Positions 1 to 12,220 of a DNA stretch of 40,519 nucleotides are shown in pieces (the first letter of the stretch is position 1; every line of letters begins with the position of its first letter). Source of the DNA: Cudoniella acicularis. Lineage: Eukaryota > Ascomycota > Leotiomycetes > Helotiales > Helotiaceae. The position numbers and the translations under genes are program-made. Under the pieces are notes generated by a model. That model made no database searches. It was given only the letters and a program-made list of their open reading frames with translations, and had not been told where the DNA came from. The stretch covers positions 1 to 40,519 of the forward strand of contig JAAMPI010000380.1 in assembly GCA_013054445.1 (NCBI GenBank), in the 5' to 3' direction.

Positions 1-304
1 AAAAAAAAAGGTTGGATGATGATTCGAGGAAGCCGAAGATGATTGGGAAGGTGTTGCTAGTGTGGAAATGCTGCGCCGCTCTCAGGTATGACAATCGGAT
101 CACGCTCGCTCACTGCAGGAAATATGGTACGTCGACGAGCTTGGAGAGGAATTTCGGGCTCGTAGGGCGGACCAAGGATGTTCGCAGCAGTCGGGTTGTC
201 GAGATTTGGGCCAATGATGCGAGTGTTGGTTTAGCCAATTCCCGGTGGGATGGCGTAGAGATATGCATGTCAGCATGTTGGCTGCTGTGCGACTTGGGGT
301 CCAT
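1..304 (-). CDS. Hypothetical protein, 5' part only (runs off left edge)
   Basis: Possible start of a leftward gene cut by the window edge. An ATG at 304 opens 63 codons. A good donor (GTGAGC, from 113 downward) and an acceptor CTAG at 60-57 would give a 57-nt intron, after which the frame stays open to the edge. The visible peptide is Ser/Thr/Pro-rich at first and hydrophobic after the splice (FPIIFGFLE). An alternative start is an ATG at 634 on the same strand, opening a proline-rich exon about 110 bp below a TATATAA box (744-750), which would need a further intron. I recognise no family. The splice sites and promoter position make a gene plausible, but it is short and partial, so confidence is low. 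Confidence 0.33.
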
Positions 305-3300
305 GAGATATGCGTATTTTTAAGTTATTGCTTCGTATCGCCGTGATGTGAAGGCAAGGGTGTAGGTCTGAAACCGTTTATTGATTGTTATGCTTGCGAG
401 GAAATCGGACTGATGGATCGTTTGCTTGTTGCTTTTGGCTTCAAGGAGAAAACAAAACTGAGGTTGGATTTTCGACTCGCAGGATATAGATGTACCGTGG
501 ATTGAAATTGCTTCGAATACGATGAGTGAGTGGAGTAAGATTTCGATCAACCTCTACTTTGGGAGGGGAGGAAGAGGACGGCTTGGTGGTGGGCCGGGGC
601 AAGGAGGCAATTGAGATGGGCGGTGGGCAGGCATATTGATTGTTTGTGTGGGTGTTGGAAGGCGTTCAAAGTTAAAGTCTATTGTGGACGGGAGACTGGT
701 GATTCGAATTGCTGATGCCGGAGAGATGTGGGAGCAGGCAATGTTATATAGATGAAGCGGCAGGATGGATATCGACAATGAGTTGCTTGTTTCCCAAGAT
801 AGAATTGTTTCTGGGAAAGGGTCGGGTTGAAACTTGTTCGATGCGGCCCGGTAATAATAGTCTGATACTTGATTTTCTATTTTCCTTCCCTTGGGCCTTG
901 GGGGGGGCCGGCCCTTTATGTAGAGTAGGACTCGTACTCCTCGGGCATCTGGGGAAATTGTTCAATTACTCACCATGTTCGGATCGGCATCAGTGTGCTC
1001 ACCACATGCAACAGGGTTTAAGCCTTCGCGCTGGCCTCCCTGATCGCTGAGCTTCGCAACAGCGCCGCAAATGAAACACGATAGCGTGGGAGGCCTGCCC
1101 TCTGCGCTGCCTCCTCCCCTGGGCCCCAGCTTGCTAGCTGCACCGTCGCCTGAGCCTGTCTGTGCCTGTGCAAGCGGGCAGTTTTGGCGGTGGCCTGGCG
1201 GTTTGGCGTTTGGCGCCGAAAAAAAGGGACGACCAGGCTCCTGGCAGCCGCACCAGTCTGCACCAGATTGCCCCAGTTTGAGTGCCCCCTTTTCAGGTTT
1301 TCCACATTTTTGGCGCGTCCGCAGTCCAGACCCATGCGGCGCCAACCACAACAGGTTACAGGGCGCCGGCTTGGACACCAAATGGCTATAACAGTCCTTG
1401 GCAAGGTCGTGGGACGAGCAAGGAACTTGGAAGCATCCACTCTCGACAGCAGGGGCGTCTTAGGGCTCAGGTGTTGCTGCTGCGGTGGAGTCAGCTCCTT
1501 AATCCCAGCGACGAGGGCAGCTGACTGCCTCAGGGCTCAGGGAACGCGAAGGCCTGCTGCTTGCGGTTAGAGACTGGCAGAATACCGTCAGGCTGCTGGC
1601 ATTATTGGAATTGCATTCGGATGCCCTGGAAATTGCTGCAAACATTTATTTATATTTGGTTTTCATGGCATTGGAGATCACACGCTGGCTAGGCCTTTGC
1701 AGCCCAGTATTGTCTGCGCCAGCCTTGTGCGACGCGACATATTGGCACGCTTTATGATTCTCGCTGTATTATTATGGATGTATTCAAACGGACGTGCGGT
1801 GTGGCAATTCGTGCGACTTTCATCATATGACTTGCGTTGTCAGTTGTGAACTGTTGCAGCTCTCCCAGTCCTTGATAGGTGCATTCTGCAGCATCACATC
1901 ATTGTGGGGTGCTGCTGGCCGAAGTTCGAACTCTAAAGTCCATACCGTTTGAGAGAAGATGTCCCTGGCCTTTGGGGCCTAGAGAGCGCCGGTCAGCCAA
2001 GCCTCTTACGAAGCTCGCAAGCTATGGGGCCGATAGTCTGATGCCAACCCTTTGCAATAGTGAAAGTCGGCATACCGTATTTGGTGATACAGAGCTGGCT
2101 TAGATACTCTTGGGTCTGCATGGAAACTATCGATCGATCTGTGATCTGATTATTTTCCGGAAATTTATATATGCATTGACAATTTTGACATTTCTGCTTT
2201 CAGAACCCTCTTATTTTTAGCTATTATTCCCTGGCGCCCGGAAATATCGAGTCGAAATACGAATTATACGCGGCAGCCAGGCTGTGCGGTACGAGGCGCT
2301 TCCCACTCCGGCTGGCTTTCCTGGCGCTTCTCCAGACAGAATCGCTGTCAAAGTATGCATCCATGTCCCAACATGGAGTCATACTCCTTTGACGTTGAAC
2401 AACGAATATTGCGTGTGGAACCAGGCGAATTATAATCGAAGCCTTCAACTCAAGCGTGTCTTGCGGGACTTGGGTCCGGCTCACCGAACAGGATCAGTGG
2501 TCTGAGGAGTTGATGTCGTTTGAACGCAGAACACCAAAAAAGAAATCAACTTCTAGCCCTTTGGCAGCATCACACGATCCACCATTTTGACTGTCTCAGC
2601 TGTGCATATTTCCACTGCCCCGGCGCTACCGAGGTTCTCCGCAACTCCAATGCATATTTCCTTTTTTTTTGTGATCGCCATCGATTGAGCTGGTGAATTG
2701 TCGGGAGTTGAAGTACCAATTGAACTCTTCTGCTTTGGGCTTGCTTGGAGTCAGCTTCTTCACCGCGAAGGCCAGGGCATTCAAAACCCTTGATACAAGG
2801 CTGCGGCTCATCCGAGGCTGCAGCGGGCCCCTGCGTCCAGACAACCCGAGCCTCATCTCTCACTGCTTCACCTTGGCATCATCTCATCTCATGAACTTCT
2901 AGAGAAAGCCTCATGTGCTCATCACACCAGCAGCAGACCACCATGCAGCCAGACTTGCTTTTCCAAACATGCTCAACTGCAAGTACGATCTGATTTCGAT
3001 TTGCGCCCCGTAGATCCTTTTTGCTTTTCTCGTCGGGAAATTAATCATTGGAGCGAAACCGAGAACCCATTTCGAGGTTTGAAGGAGATGCCGAAAGGCA
3101 AAGCAAAACGCTTTTGCTTTCTTTTTGGTCCCGGATAGCTCCGTAACTCCAGCAAACCCTCTTTGGAATATGCTCAACGGGTGTGCTGTTGTGCATATTA
3201 AGATTATCTTGAAGAAAGACTTTTTCTTCTTCTCTTCCGTCCTTTCCGCGAACTCACTACAAGGCAATGATGTCATGTTGTCTTTCCGCCTTGCTTGCGG

Positions 3301-6300
3301 ATGAACTCAGAAGTTAGTGCCCAGCGATTACTCATCTCCGATTCACTAGCAACTAATAGCCGCAATAGTTTTAGAATGCCCCCCAGTCAAGGTTATGGAG
3401 GACCGTTCGAGATGAGCCTTTCCTAAAAATCTCACGTCCATTGAAGGAATTAGCGGTTCTATAGAACCGAAACAGTGACCTAAAGAGCTGGCGAGGGCGG
3501 TGAGAAGAGTCCGCTCAGGTCTCCACCATGCAACCCAATTTGGACCGAAACTCTATTGTCATCACACTTTGAAGCTTCAAAGGTTAGCATCTAGATTTCT
3601 GGTATTTAACTAGTAGGAAATTGCCTTCCGTTGTCTTACCACATACCTCTGCGCATTGATCAATGGGGAGTCTACTCGAATCCAGATCTCAGAATGTCAA
3701 TGCTTCTGCTAGATTAAGCTTTCAACGTTGGAATCTGTGTTCGCTAGCGGTAACTTCCTTTGGGTAAGATCTGGTTTAAGTTTTCTCATGGAAAGTTTAA
3801 TTCCAATCATTCCCAACCATTGAAATATCACGTAACGGTCTGAGCTAAAACTCAAAAAGTCTATTTAGGGTAGTGCTTTAGACTAGAGAGAGGGTTCCCA
3901 GCCTGAGAAGCCAGGTCGCCGACTTCGCTCGGGCAAGGAGCGCGAGGAGTTACCACTGCTGTTCAGGTACCGGAAGCATGAGGAGGTATTTCTGCTGACT
4001 TTCATCGGCGTTTCGAAGTTCGCCGAACCCGCCTTGGACTTCAGCAGAGTACGAGGCTCTTTTTCGGGGTCCCCGTGTCTGTGAATAGAAACAAATTTCT
4101 GTCCTTTCATCATAGCATCCACTGGTCCACATTCAGGGGGGGATTCAAGGCAAGGCTGGCAAAGCTGGCAAAGCTGAGATTTCGCAAAAATACTCAGCCC
4201 TGAAGCCTGAAGCCCGTTCTCCACAAAAACCGAGATTTCAGGTCTCTGCAAACGCCAAACCGCGACCCCTGCGTCGCCCCATCTCTTCTAGAAGCCTAAT
4301 TTCGATCTTCTTTCGCTTCTGCACCTGCTGCATGACGCACGACGCACATCTTTCGAAATTTAAAAAAGAATTTTCGAGGCAGGTTCGAAAATTTGCCTCC
4401 GATATTTCTCCTTTTTCTTCTCGAATGCAAAAAAGGGGGTCTCACTCCAGACTGCTGTCATATGTCCACTCGGCCCCATTGTAATTACCGGTACCTTGAT
4501 TTCGGGTCCTGGCAGTTACTGTGGGTTCAGGGGTAAGGGGTCATTTTCAGGTACCAGGAATCAGGAGGTCTGAAATCATCGGAAAAAAAGCAAGATCAAA
4601 CACATTCGAAAAGATCTGTCCTCTCCTTTTCCTTGTCGCAAGTCGCAACAAACGCTCAGATGATCTTCCGCAGATTGAGCGAGCTCCAAATTGCATATCA
4701 AACTCCAAACATCAGATGGAAAAATCTAGCAATGTTCCTGAAACTTGTCTCATATCCGTATGATCAAAGGGCTCATTTGCGGCGCATACCGAGCGCGTGA
4801 TCTTTTGCGCCAGACCCTGACCGCTTTTTAGTATATACAGTAGCAAGTGCTGTGATCTTGTGATTCATTACAGTAGCTGGCATTCGTTGAAATTACGGTC
4901 TGCGTATGGCACGAGGACAATTAGAATCCGGGGGTAGATTCGTGGCTTTCTTGAATCTAAAATTTCGCCTCGGTCGCCGATTTCGCATCCTCTGTTTACT
5001 GAACCCTGGAAACTAACTTCATTTTTTGGGGGACAAAGAAACTTGCGCATCCCCTTTAAACCCCTTTCTCCCTCTCCTTCCCCGGATATTAGCCTCGAGT
5101 GATAGCGAGGCAGATTTGCTAGTATTCCTGTGGCAATTCTGCACTGTCAGCAGGAAAGCCATAAGGTTACGATGATATAGCAGATCTCCTCAGGTCCGGC
5201 TGGGCTCATCCTGTTATGGATTAATTAAAACCGCGTTTCTCAATCCGGTAGTCCGCATTTGAGATCAAGAAAAATAGAGCCCACGTGGAAGTCAGGGGCA
5301 GCCCCTGCTTTTTAATTCCAAAGCAGCTCGTCAGGGGTAGTGCAGGCGGTGAGAAAAATGACCTCACCGTCAAATTTGGCCACTCGTCGTGCCATGAACA
5401 ACATACGCCCTCATTTGTTAATGATACTGGAACGTCAAATCAAATTTGGAGGGATATTGTACTCAGCGTCAAATAAGCTTGACCATGAGACTTTGCCTGA
5501 ATCTCGACGTGCTCCTGGTAAATGCATCTCGCCTGACAGCTGGAGTTTGGTATATTTTAAGTGTCTCCGTGCCGAGACCTTGTCGCGTAAACACGTGAAA
5601 GAATTTTTCTAAGGTGAAAATGTGGCATTCTAGATTCGGATCTCACGAAGGCGGTGAGGGCAAGTTGACAAGGTGAAAAAGGATGTATGACATATTTGAA
5701 GAACCCTGAATTCATGTGGAAAGATTCTCCCTACCGACAGGGTAGCGCTGAGAAGGGTACAGGCGTTTGAAGAAACGCTGATGTGATGTTCAAGTCGATA
5801 GTAGCAAGGTTTAAGAAAGGATCACGAATTGCATTGCATGAGCGATTATTGTACGAGGCTGAGAGTTTCGGAGAGCGAGAAAGCCGGAAGACAATCCAAT
5901 GGAAGCAAGCAAAAGAGATAGTTACTATGAACTTTACCCATTACCAAGAGGATCTGGGCGCAGATGCCAGCATTTCCACCGACAAGGCATTCCCAGCTTC
6001 CAAGATAGAACAAACCTTGAGTCCTTGAGCCTTCATATGTCGACTCACAACCTGTCGGATTCAAATTCGGCGACGTCAACAATCACAGCCTTGGCGGATA
6101 ATACGATCTTGGTGCGCGTTGGCCTCAATCATAGCCGTGCACGCCGGATTTCATCGTCGGGTGTTTCACGAACCGCCGAGCCGCACTTATGGCTATTCGG
6201 CAAGCACTGAGAGCATTTGAATGGTCGTTTTTAGAAACATTTTGATCCCACAAGATATGCCATGCCTGTAGCCTCGTGGCGATGCTCTTTTCATTCAGGG

Positions 6301-6659
6301 TGGGGTACAGTAAAAATAGGTCGGCCTCGTGGTTTGTGGGGTGCATGTTTCGTGTGGTGGTCAAACAAACATGTCTCCACTGATCTTCCGAACAGCGCAT
6401 TTTGGCATGTCCCAGGACTCCCAGCTCCGTAGTGAGGCAAGATCATGCGTGGACGTTGCGCAATTTGGAGAATGATCTTTGATCATAAAACATGCGAATT
6501 TCCAAGACAAGAGTACTACCCAACCTGGGGAAAGACGCTACACGACATTTGCGCCAGTTTGACAGCCTCAGCCGCTCAGGTCATTGTCATGGCATGTATC
6601 AGATCGGAAGGCGCCGAGCATGGTCATGGGCGGCCTCATTGTGGTGAGCTTCTCAGGCT
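305..6659. other. Gene-poor 6.3-kb stretch
   Basis: I see no gene here that I can support. ORFs are short, overlap on both strands and lack family motifs or splice logic. About 1000-1560 is distinctly GC-rich, while 2100-2250 and 4340-4450 are AT/T-rich. A TATATAA box on the minus strand (744-750) could serve the gene at the left edge. The repeated word ACAGTAGC occurs twice near 4840-4880. An ATG-started minus ORF at 6400-6125 (91 codons) is the least unlikely candidate, but nothing supports it. Confidence 0.5.
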
Positions 6660-7521
6660 TTACGCATCGTCCACGGGTGGCATTTGTGTCGATGTGATCC
6701 AATCTTCCATCATTGCTTGACCTCCTATCGAAACTGGTGCTTTGCCCTTCTTGTCCTTTCGTTTTACAACCAAACATAATACGCGGCCGTAGATTGAGAA
6801 CCCATCATATGACGTGTCCATGGCCATTTTCTTTTTATCATCGGTGGGTTCGTCAGTGGTTGGCGATCCGGTATCCTTCCTTCGTTTGGGCAGCGGTTCG
6901 GATCCTGCAGGGGATTCTGGGGGCGATTCGCTATTTACGGTAGCCCTTGAGCGTTTTGATCTGCGAACTCTTATGCTTTCATTGACAAATAGAGCATCTT
7001 CATCGTCGGCTTGTGGAAGGTCGTCAAGATTCAGATCGTTGTCATCACTCTCCTCCATTCGGATGGATGGTGCATCCTGAACCTCGATGGCTGTATCATT
7101 GGTCGATCCCATAAGCTTGTTCGAATTTGACTGCAGGCCTTTTTTGCTCGTTTCCCGGAAGTGCTTCTGCTTCGTGAGGAGAGAATGCCGCGTGCTTGTC
7201 TCAGTCAAGAAGATGGAGACCTCGAAATCCTCTGAAGGCACAGGTCAGTAAAGCCCAAAACAGCGTTCCAAATCCATGATACCGACCCTCAGCAACAACA
7301 TCTTTGACGCCCTTCTTCTTGCCGCCTTTAGCTTTACTGCGTTCCCTCTCTTCGCGGAGCTTAGGAAGGACGAGCGGACGAACACTCTCAATCACGCGTG
7401 GAAGTATTGGATTTCGGGAATTCAACAGCCAGCTTTCTGCCAATGCCGGATTCTCCACGTAGATGCGGCACTCTAGCACGGAGTACTTGGTGATGCGCAG
7501 GTATCTGCGGATGGGCGCCAT
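6660..7521 (-). CDS. Conserved fungal protein of unknown function
   Basis: Two exons, 7521-7287 and 7231-6660, with a 55-nt intron (GTCGGT..TTCAG) in phase 1, giving 268 aa. I chose the ATG at 7521, which begins MAPIRRYLRITK; the two codons before it start from GTG. The N-terminal ~85 residues form a compact block (PIRRYLRITKYSVLE, then LLNSRNPILPRVIESVRPLVLPKLREE) that I recognise as recurrent in ascomycete hypothetical proteins. A Lys-rich stretch (KAKGGKKKGVKD), an acidic patch (EESDDNDLNLDDLPQADDED) and a basic PKRRK likely nuclear signal follow. The tail ends near MEDWITSTQ. Length and low complexity suggest a nuclear protein with disordered middle. No catalytic motif is visible and no function is assigned. 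It is divergent from the NADH dehydrogenase gene to the right. Confidence 0.8.
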
Positions 7522-7739
7522 GGCCACGCATGAGGTGTAGTTGTGGTGGAGCTTGTGGCGGTGGTCGTGGATGAGAACGCGTTCAGGTTATGCACCTGCG
7601 GAGTAAATAGCGAGAAAAGCCGCTAAAAATTGCATGTGCTCAAAATGATCTTCAGCGCACTCCGGCTCTTTCGTCAACACTCGCTAATACACGCACATAT
7701 TTCACTTCACTTCTCTGAAGCAGGTGGAACAAGCGATCC

Positions 7740-8129
7740 ATGTTTCCAATGCATCTTCCTCCGAATTGTTCCTCGATTCTACAGCGCATTTTGAAGTTAT
7801 TTGCACCGGGTACTCTAGAGGTGTTTCGTCAAAGGTCTGCCAAACCGCCGGTGGCGGTCAGATGCCTTTGTCAGAAAAGTCTCTCTACCAGCTTTCGGTT
7901 ATCGCAAGCAAACCCAGCGGTTTCCTTTCAATATTTTCAAATATCAATCAACTCTCAAATGCTTTACCATCTCTTAAGCATACGTCAAGCTTTGGTCCCG
8001 AGTTGGCTCCTGCGATTTGTGGATACCTACCTCATCACAAGGTTGCGCTATCGCCTGTCGGGCGAAATCGGCTTGTCAACACATGCAAGTCAGAAAATGT
8101 TGAATTGTAAGCAAAGGTCTTACTTGTGA
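7740..8129 (+). CDS. Possible short protein (doubtful)
   Basis: An uninterrupted 129-codon ORF begins at a true ATG in the space between the divergent gene ending at 7521 and the NADH dehydrogenase start at 8200. The N-terminus is rich in Leu, Ser, Arg and Gln with few acidic residues (LQRILKLFAPGTLEVFRQR), which would fit a mitochondrial presequence. There is no recognisable domain, and another frame is open over the same bases. It may equally be 5' leader or random ORF. Confidence 0.2.
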   Translation: MFPMHLPPNCSSILQRILKLFAPGTLEVFRQRSAKPPVAVRCLCQKSLSTSFRLSQANPAVSFQYFQISINSQMLYHLLSIRQALVPSWLLRFVDTYLITRLRYRLSGEIGLSTHASQKMLNCKQRSYL

Positions 8130-8199
8130 TTCCTTGTGATACCGTGGAAGACAAAACAACATATCTGCGGTCTCATAGCTCTTCATTCTGTCATCAAAG

Positions 8200-10094
8200 A
8201 TGAATTCAATAAAAAACATATTTGGAAACAACACCCGAAGCTTCCGGGTCGGCCCTTTGGTGAAGAAGCTTTCACGGAGAGGTGTATCAACGCAGGAACT
8301 TGATGCTACAAAAGGAGGCAAGTCGCCCCGGACCTCATGCCACGTGGTTGTGGCTAATTAAAAGCAGATCGTGAACGAGTGGTGATATTAGGATCAGATA
8401 AGTTTCTAGAGCTTCTAAATACTCAAACTCAAGCTCACATTTAATAAGCTGGTCTGGATTCGTACTCTCGCGGGAGCTGAGCAAGAAGAAGTTTCAAACT
8501 GTGGTCGTATCCCCAAGATCTTACTTTGCCTTCACGCCACTGCTCGCATCCACAGCCGTTGGCACTCTTGAGTTTCGAACGACACTCGAGTCTGTAAGGG
8601 CTCGGCGGTCAGGGGTCGAGTTTATTCAAGGATGGGCAGACGATGTTAATTTCAATGAGAAGAGGCTACGGATTGAAGAGGCAGTCTTAAGACCTTCGCA
8701 ACTTCCTCCAACACGCGAAGAAACAGCACTTATCCAAGATGGAGCAAAGTCTCAAATATCAAAGAAAGGCCAAATGTTTGACTTGAAATATGATAAACTC
8801 GTAGTTGCGGTTGGCTGTTACAGCCAAACATTTGGTACTCCAGGCGTCAGGGAGAATGCTTTCTTTCTAAAAGACATTACGGATGCCCGAAGAATACGGA
8901 AGCGGATTCTTGAATGTAGATTTCTTCCCCCTCCTCGCTCAAAACGATTCTGACCAGATCAGGTTTCGAGACAGCATCATTACCAACTACTTCTGACTAT
9001 CTCCGAGACCAGCTTTTAAACTTCGCTGTCGTGGGTGGTGGACGTTAGTCACTCTCTATGCTCATCTTTGTTCATAGCTAACCCGTTCCAGCAACGGGTA
9101 TCGAATTCGCTGCTGAGCTCTTCGACCTCTGCCACGAAGATCTCCGCAAGATCTACCCCTCTCTAATACCCCACATCACCATCTCCATCTACGATGTGGC
9201 CCCCAAAATCCTCCCTATGTTCGACCACAAACTCGCCGACTACGCCCTCAACCTCTTCAAACGTGACGGCATCAACATCAAAACCGAGCACCAAATCGAG
9301 TCACTGCGCCCCGGTCTCCCGGGTTCCCTCAACAACGATGGTGGGGCTTTTACCCTTACGACCAAGCAAGAAGGCGAAGTTGGCGTAGGCATGTGCGTCT
9401 GGTCAACAGGATTGATGATGAACCCGTTTATTCAAAAAGCCCTCGATGACGTACATAAATACCCTGCATCATCAGCTACGCTTTCAGCCCCCGTGATCTC
9501 CGATCCAACTGACAAAAAATGGGCTTTGAAACGCAGCCCTAAAAGCGGAGGTCTCGTGGTAGATGATCACTTCCGCGTCAAGCTCGTTCCACGAAATGGC
9601 ACTCCTGCGAGCGCGGACACCCTTGAAGCAACCATGCATGATGTTTTTGCTCTGGGCGATGTTTCCGTTTTTGAAAAGGGGCAATTACCAGCAACAGCGC
9701 AAGTCGCAAACCAGGAAGCGAAATGGCTCGGGAAGAAACTGAACAAAAATGATATGGATAGTGAAGGGTTTACCTTTAAGAATATGGGTGTGCTGACCTA
9801 TGTCGGTAACATGAAAGCGATTATGCAAGGAGGTAAAGGGCAGGAGATTAAGGGGTACGGTCCATATCTCTTTGATAGGAATTCGCTGACATAAATTTGT
9901 GGTTAGGAGAACAGCGTGGCTAATTTGGAGAGGCGCGTACCTAACTCAAGCGATGAGTTGGAGGAATAAGTTGTTGATACCCATGTACTGGTATGCCATA
10001 TGCTCTCAAACTTCCTCTCCTTCTACCGGCACTAACCTCTATTTTCAACAGGGCAATAAACTGGTGTTTCGGCAGAGACATCTCCAGATTTTAG
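8200..10094 (+). CDS. Mitochondrial alternative (type II) NADH dehydrogenase
   Basis: Rotenone-insensitive NADH:ubiquinone oxidoreductase that passes electrons to quinone without pumping protons. Best model is seven exons: 8200-8281, 8368-8401, 8449-8915, 8963-9043, 9092-9854, 9907-9990, 10052-10094, giving 517 aa, a normal family length. The first ~27 residues are basic and Ser-rich with no acidic residue (MNSIKNIFGNN), as in mitochondrial presequences. The FAD Rossmann strand is RVVILGS..WSGF. The SPRSYFAFTPLLASTAVGTLEFRT block and the second dinucleotide motif VVGGGPTGIEFAAE (~217-230) are diagnostic. ALGDVSVF lies in the second FAD region, and the C-terminus WLIWRGAYL..MSWRN..FGRDISRF is typical. 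Introns 3-6 are clean. The first two are uncertain: the splice between exons 2 and 3 gives GSDNWSG instead of GSGWxG. It could be an NDE- or NDI-type enzyme; the facing side cannot be told. Confidence 0.88.
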
Positions 10095-10428
10095 TTCTTT
10101 TTTATTTCTCTACCTTGCTCTTGTACGAGTCGTTGGTTGTTGATAGAGTTAAGGGATTTGTAAGTTATAACGAAAGAATTAGTAGGAGCCCAGATAAATC
10201 TGCTCGTCTGAGGACTCTTCAGACATGGATTTGTTTTCACTACTTTGTCGTGTATACGCCCTTTTCACTCAATAATTTCAAGATCTAAATTGGCAATCAG
10301 AATCCTATCTCCTCGCGTCAAGAACCGTATAGTGATCTCTTTTCCAAACTCTATAAAAATATCCCTAAAACCTCTAACACAAAGCGTATCGAAATCCCTT
10401 CCTGCCTCTAAACTTCTCCTTGGCACTG
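10095..10428. other. Convergent intergenic region
   Basis: This 334-bp AT-rich stretch lies between the converging stop codons of the NADH dehydrogenase and the MFS transporter. It presumably holds both 3' UTRs and polyadenylation signals. No gene is seen. Confidence 0.6.
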
Positions 10429-12220
10429 TCACTCTTGTTGCTTAATCGAGTTCTCGTTATATACTACTTGTGAGCTTTCAGCCTCCATCGCCTCCTTTTT
10501 CTCTTCCTCCTTTTCAGCCTTCAACCTATCAGCTTTCGCTTTCTTTTCCTTCCGCCACCCAGGACCCCATCTAATCAACAAAAACAACACCGGACTAAAC
10601 AACAACCACACGGCCGCAGCAAAAGTATAAGTCCAACCCCTCCCCATCGCCTCAATCATCGGCACCACGACTGCCGACGCGCCCGCACTCAGCAAACACC
10701 TAAAAAGATTACTCGCCGCTGTGACAGTCGCGCCACGACCGGGATGCATATCCACCAACAGAATATTCAAACTCTGATACGCAGCCAAAAACGCCCAACC
10801 CATCACAAACAGCAAGATTAAAGGTCCCGCGAGATTCGTCTCGTAATGAAGCACCCAACCGTACGCAATCATTGCCGCAGCACCGAGATAGAAAAGCGGA
10901 AGAGCAACTTCCATACGTGCTCTCTCAATGGGGAAATTCGTGAGATCTAGCTGTCTGTTCTTTTTGAGCGGGTAGCCGAGAGCTTTAGCATAGCGGCGGT
11001 AGTTCCAATCAATGGCTTTGCCGGTCGTGAAGGCGGAGAGGAGAGAGCCGAAGCTAAAGGGCAGGAAGACAAGTGAGAGTTGGAGAGTGTTGAAGTGGTA
11101 GATTGCGGCGAATTGGGAGGGGATTCCGGTTGTTACGGCGATGAGGCAGGCGACTACGAAGCCGTTGCAGAAGAGGAGGAGGGCAGCTTCTCTGTCGGCG
11201 ATGATGGCGAGTGTAGAGAATGGGTTTGGGAATGAGACTTTGTATCCTTCTGGAGGGCCTGTATAGTGGACTTCTCGGCCTTCTCTTGCTAATTTTCGGC
11301 GTTCTAGGTAGCTGGCAAGGGAGTCGTTAAGTGGTGGAGGCGGGATTGAACCATCTCCAACCACCTTGCGACAAGTTTCGGGAAAGAAGAACAGCAAAGG
11401 GATGAACACTGATGCAGAAAATATCGTCAGGAACCAGAAGATCCATTTCCAACCCAAAAACTTGCTCAGGAGACCACCGATTGGTGGTCCAATGGCTGGT
11501 CCTAGGATCCCGCCTACAGAAGCATAGCCGATATAGATACCTCTCTCTGCAGAGGTTACGATATCGGCGACGACGCCGTTGGATAGGGCTACCGTGCCGC
11601 TGCTGCCTGCACTTTGGACCATGCGTAGGACGAGTAGGGCAGCGTAGTTGTTTTGAAGTGCGAGTCCGATGTTCGCGGCGATGTAGATGGTGAAGCAGAT
11701 GAGGTAGGCGGGACGTCGACCGGCGCTTTCGCTGAAGCCAGCTATCATTGTTGGGGCCAGGCCTTGGAGGATCTGAAAGTTGTGAGAAATTGTGCAAAAG
11801 AAAGTAGGGGTAGAAGGAGTTGGAGAAAAATAATACCATATATGTGGTCATTGTCAAATTGATCTTCGAAGCCGAAACATTTAGGTCGGCGGCTATCTCG
11901 TTCAGGGCTGGTAGATATATTTGGGAATTGAGCGGCGAGAAAAAGGCTGCTAATGACGCCGTCAATATGATAAATTTCTTCTGGTTGTGTGTAAAGATTG
12001 AGTAGGCGACATCAGTGTGGACAGTGCTTGGTGCCGGCTGTTGTTGCTCGCTGGGTGGTTCAAAGGCCGTGGGGTTTAAATCATCCTTCCCAGGTCTTTT
12101 GTCTGCCGATGTTAAACTGCCATTGTAGTTCAGCTGTTGAATTCCGCAGTCATTTTGTGTTGGTAGTATTGTCGACTCCAGTGCCTCTTTGCGTTCTTGC
12201 GATTCTCCGGCTGAACTCAT
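10429..12220 (-). CDS. MFS drug:H+ antiporter, QDR-like (DHA1 family)
   Basis: Plasma-membrane major facilitator exporter, 575 aa from two exons, 12220-11837 and 11772-10429. The 64-nt intron is in phase 0 (ATG|GTATTA .. TTTCAG|ATC). A ~75-residue hydrophilic N-terminus precedes about twelve hydrophobic segments. Family marks are SSPLNSQIYLPAL-like TM1 (here FFSPLNSQIYLPALNEIA), the SESAGRRPAYLICF loop, LRMVQSAGSSGTVALSNGVV, the antiporter motif C region GYASVGGILGPAIGPPIGGLL, and the QDR/Aqr1-type loop VVGDGSIPPPPLN. The tail is Lys/Glu-rich. Members of this group export quinidine, weak acids, polyamines or citrate; the substrate here cannot be told. An open reading frame runs through the intron, so a wrong intron-retaining model is easy to make. 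It is convergent with the NADH dehydrogenase, with no sign of joint function. Confidence 0.9.

Noticed and set aside
962..1440. Overlapping 106-140-codon ORFs on both strands in a GC-rich block
   Set aside because: Long ORFs arise by chance in GC-rich DNA; all frames are open at once and no motif or splice logic is seen.
9895..10288. A separate plus ORF after the NADH dehydrogenase stop at 9894
   Set aside because: It is the sixth exon of the same gene: WLIWRGAYL..MSWRN belongs to the family C-terminus and joins through a 52-nt intron.
11327..12220. A continuous 297-codon minus ORF at the 5' part of the MFS gene
   Set aside because: After residue 128 it reads through the 64-nt intron into the wrong frame and loses all membrane segments; splicing restores the MFS protein.
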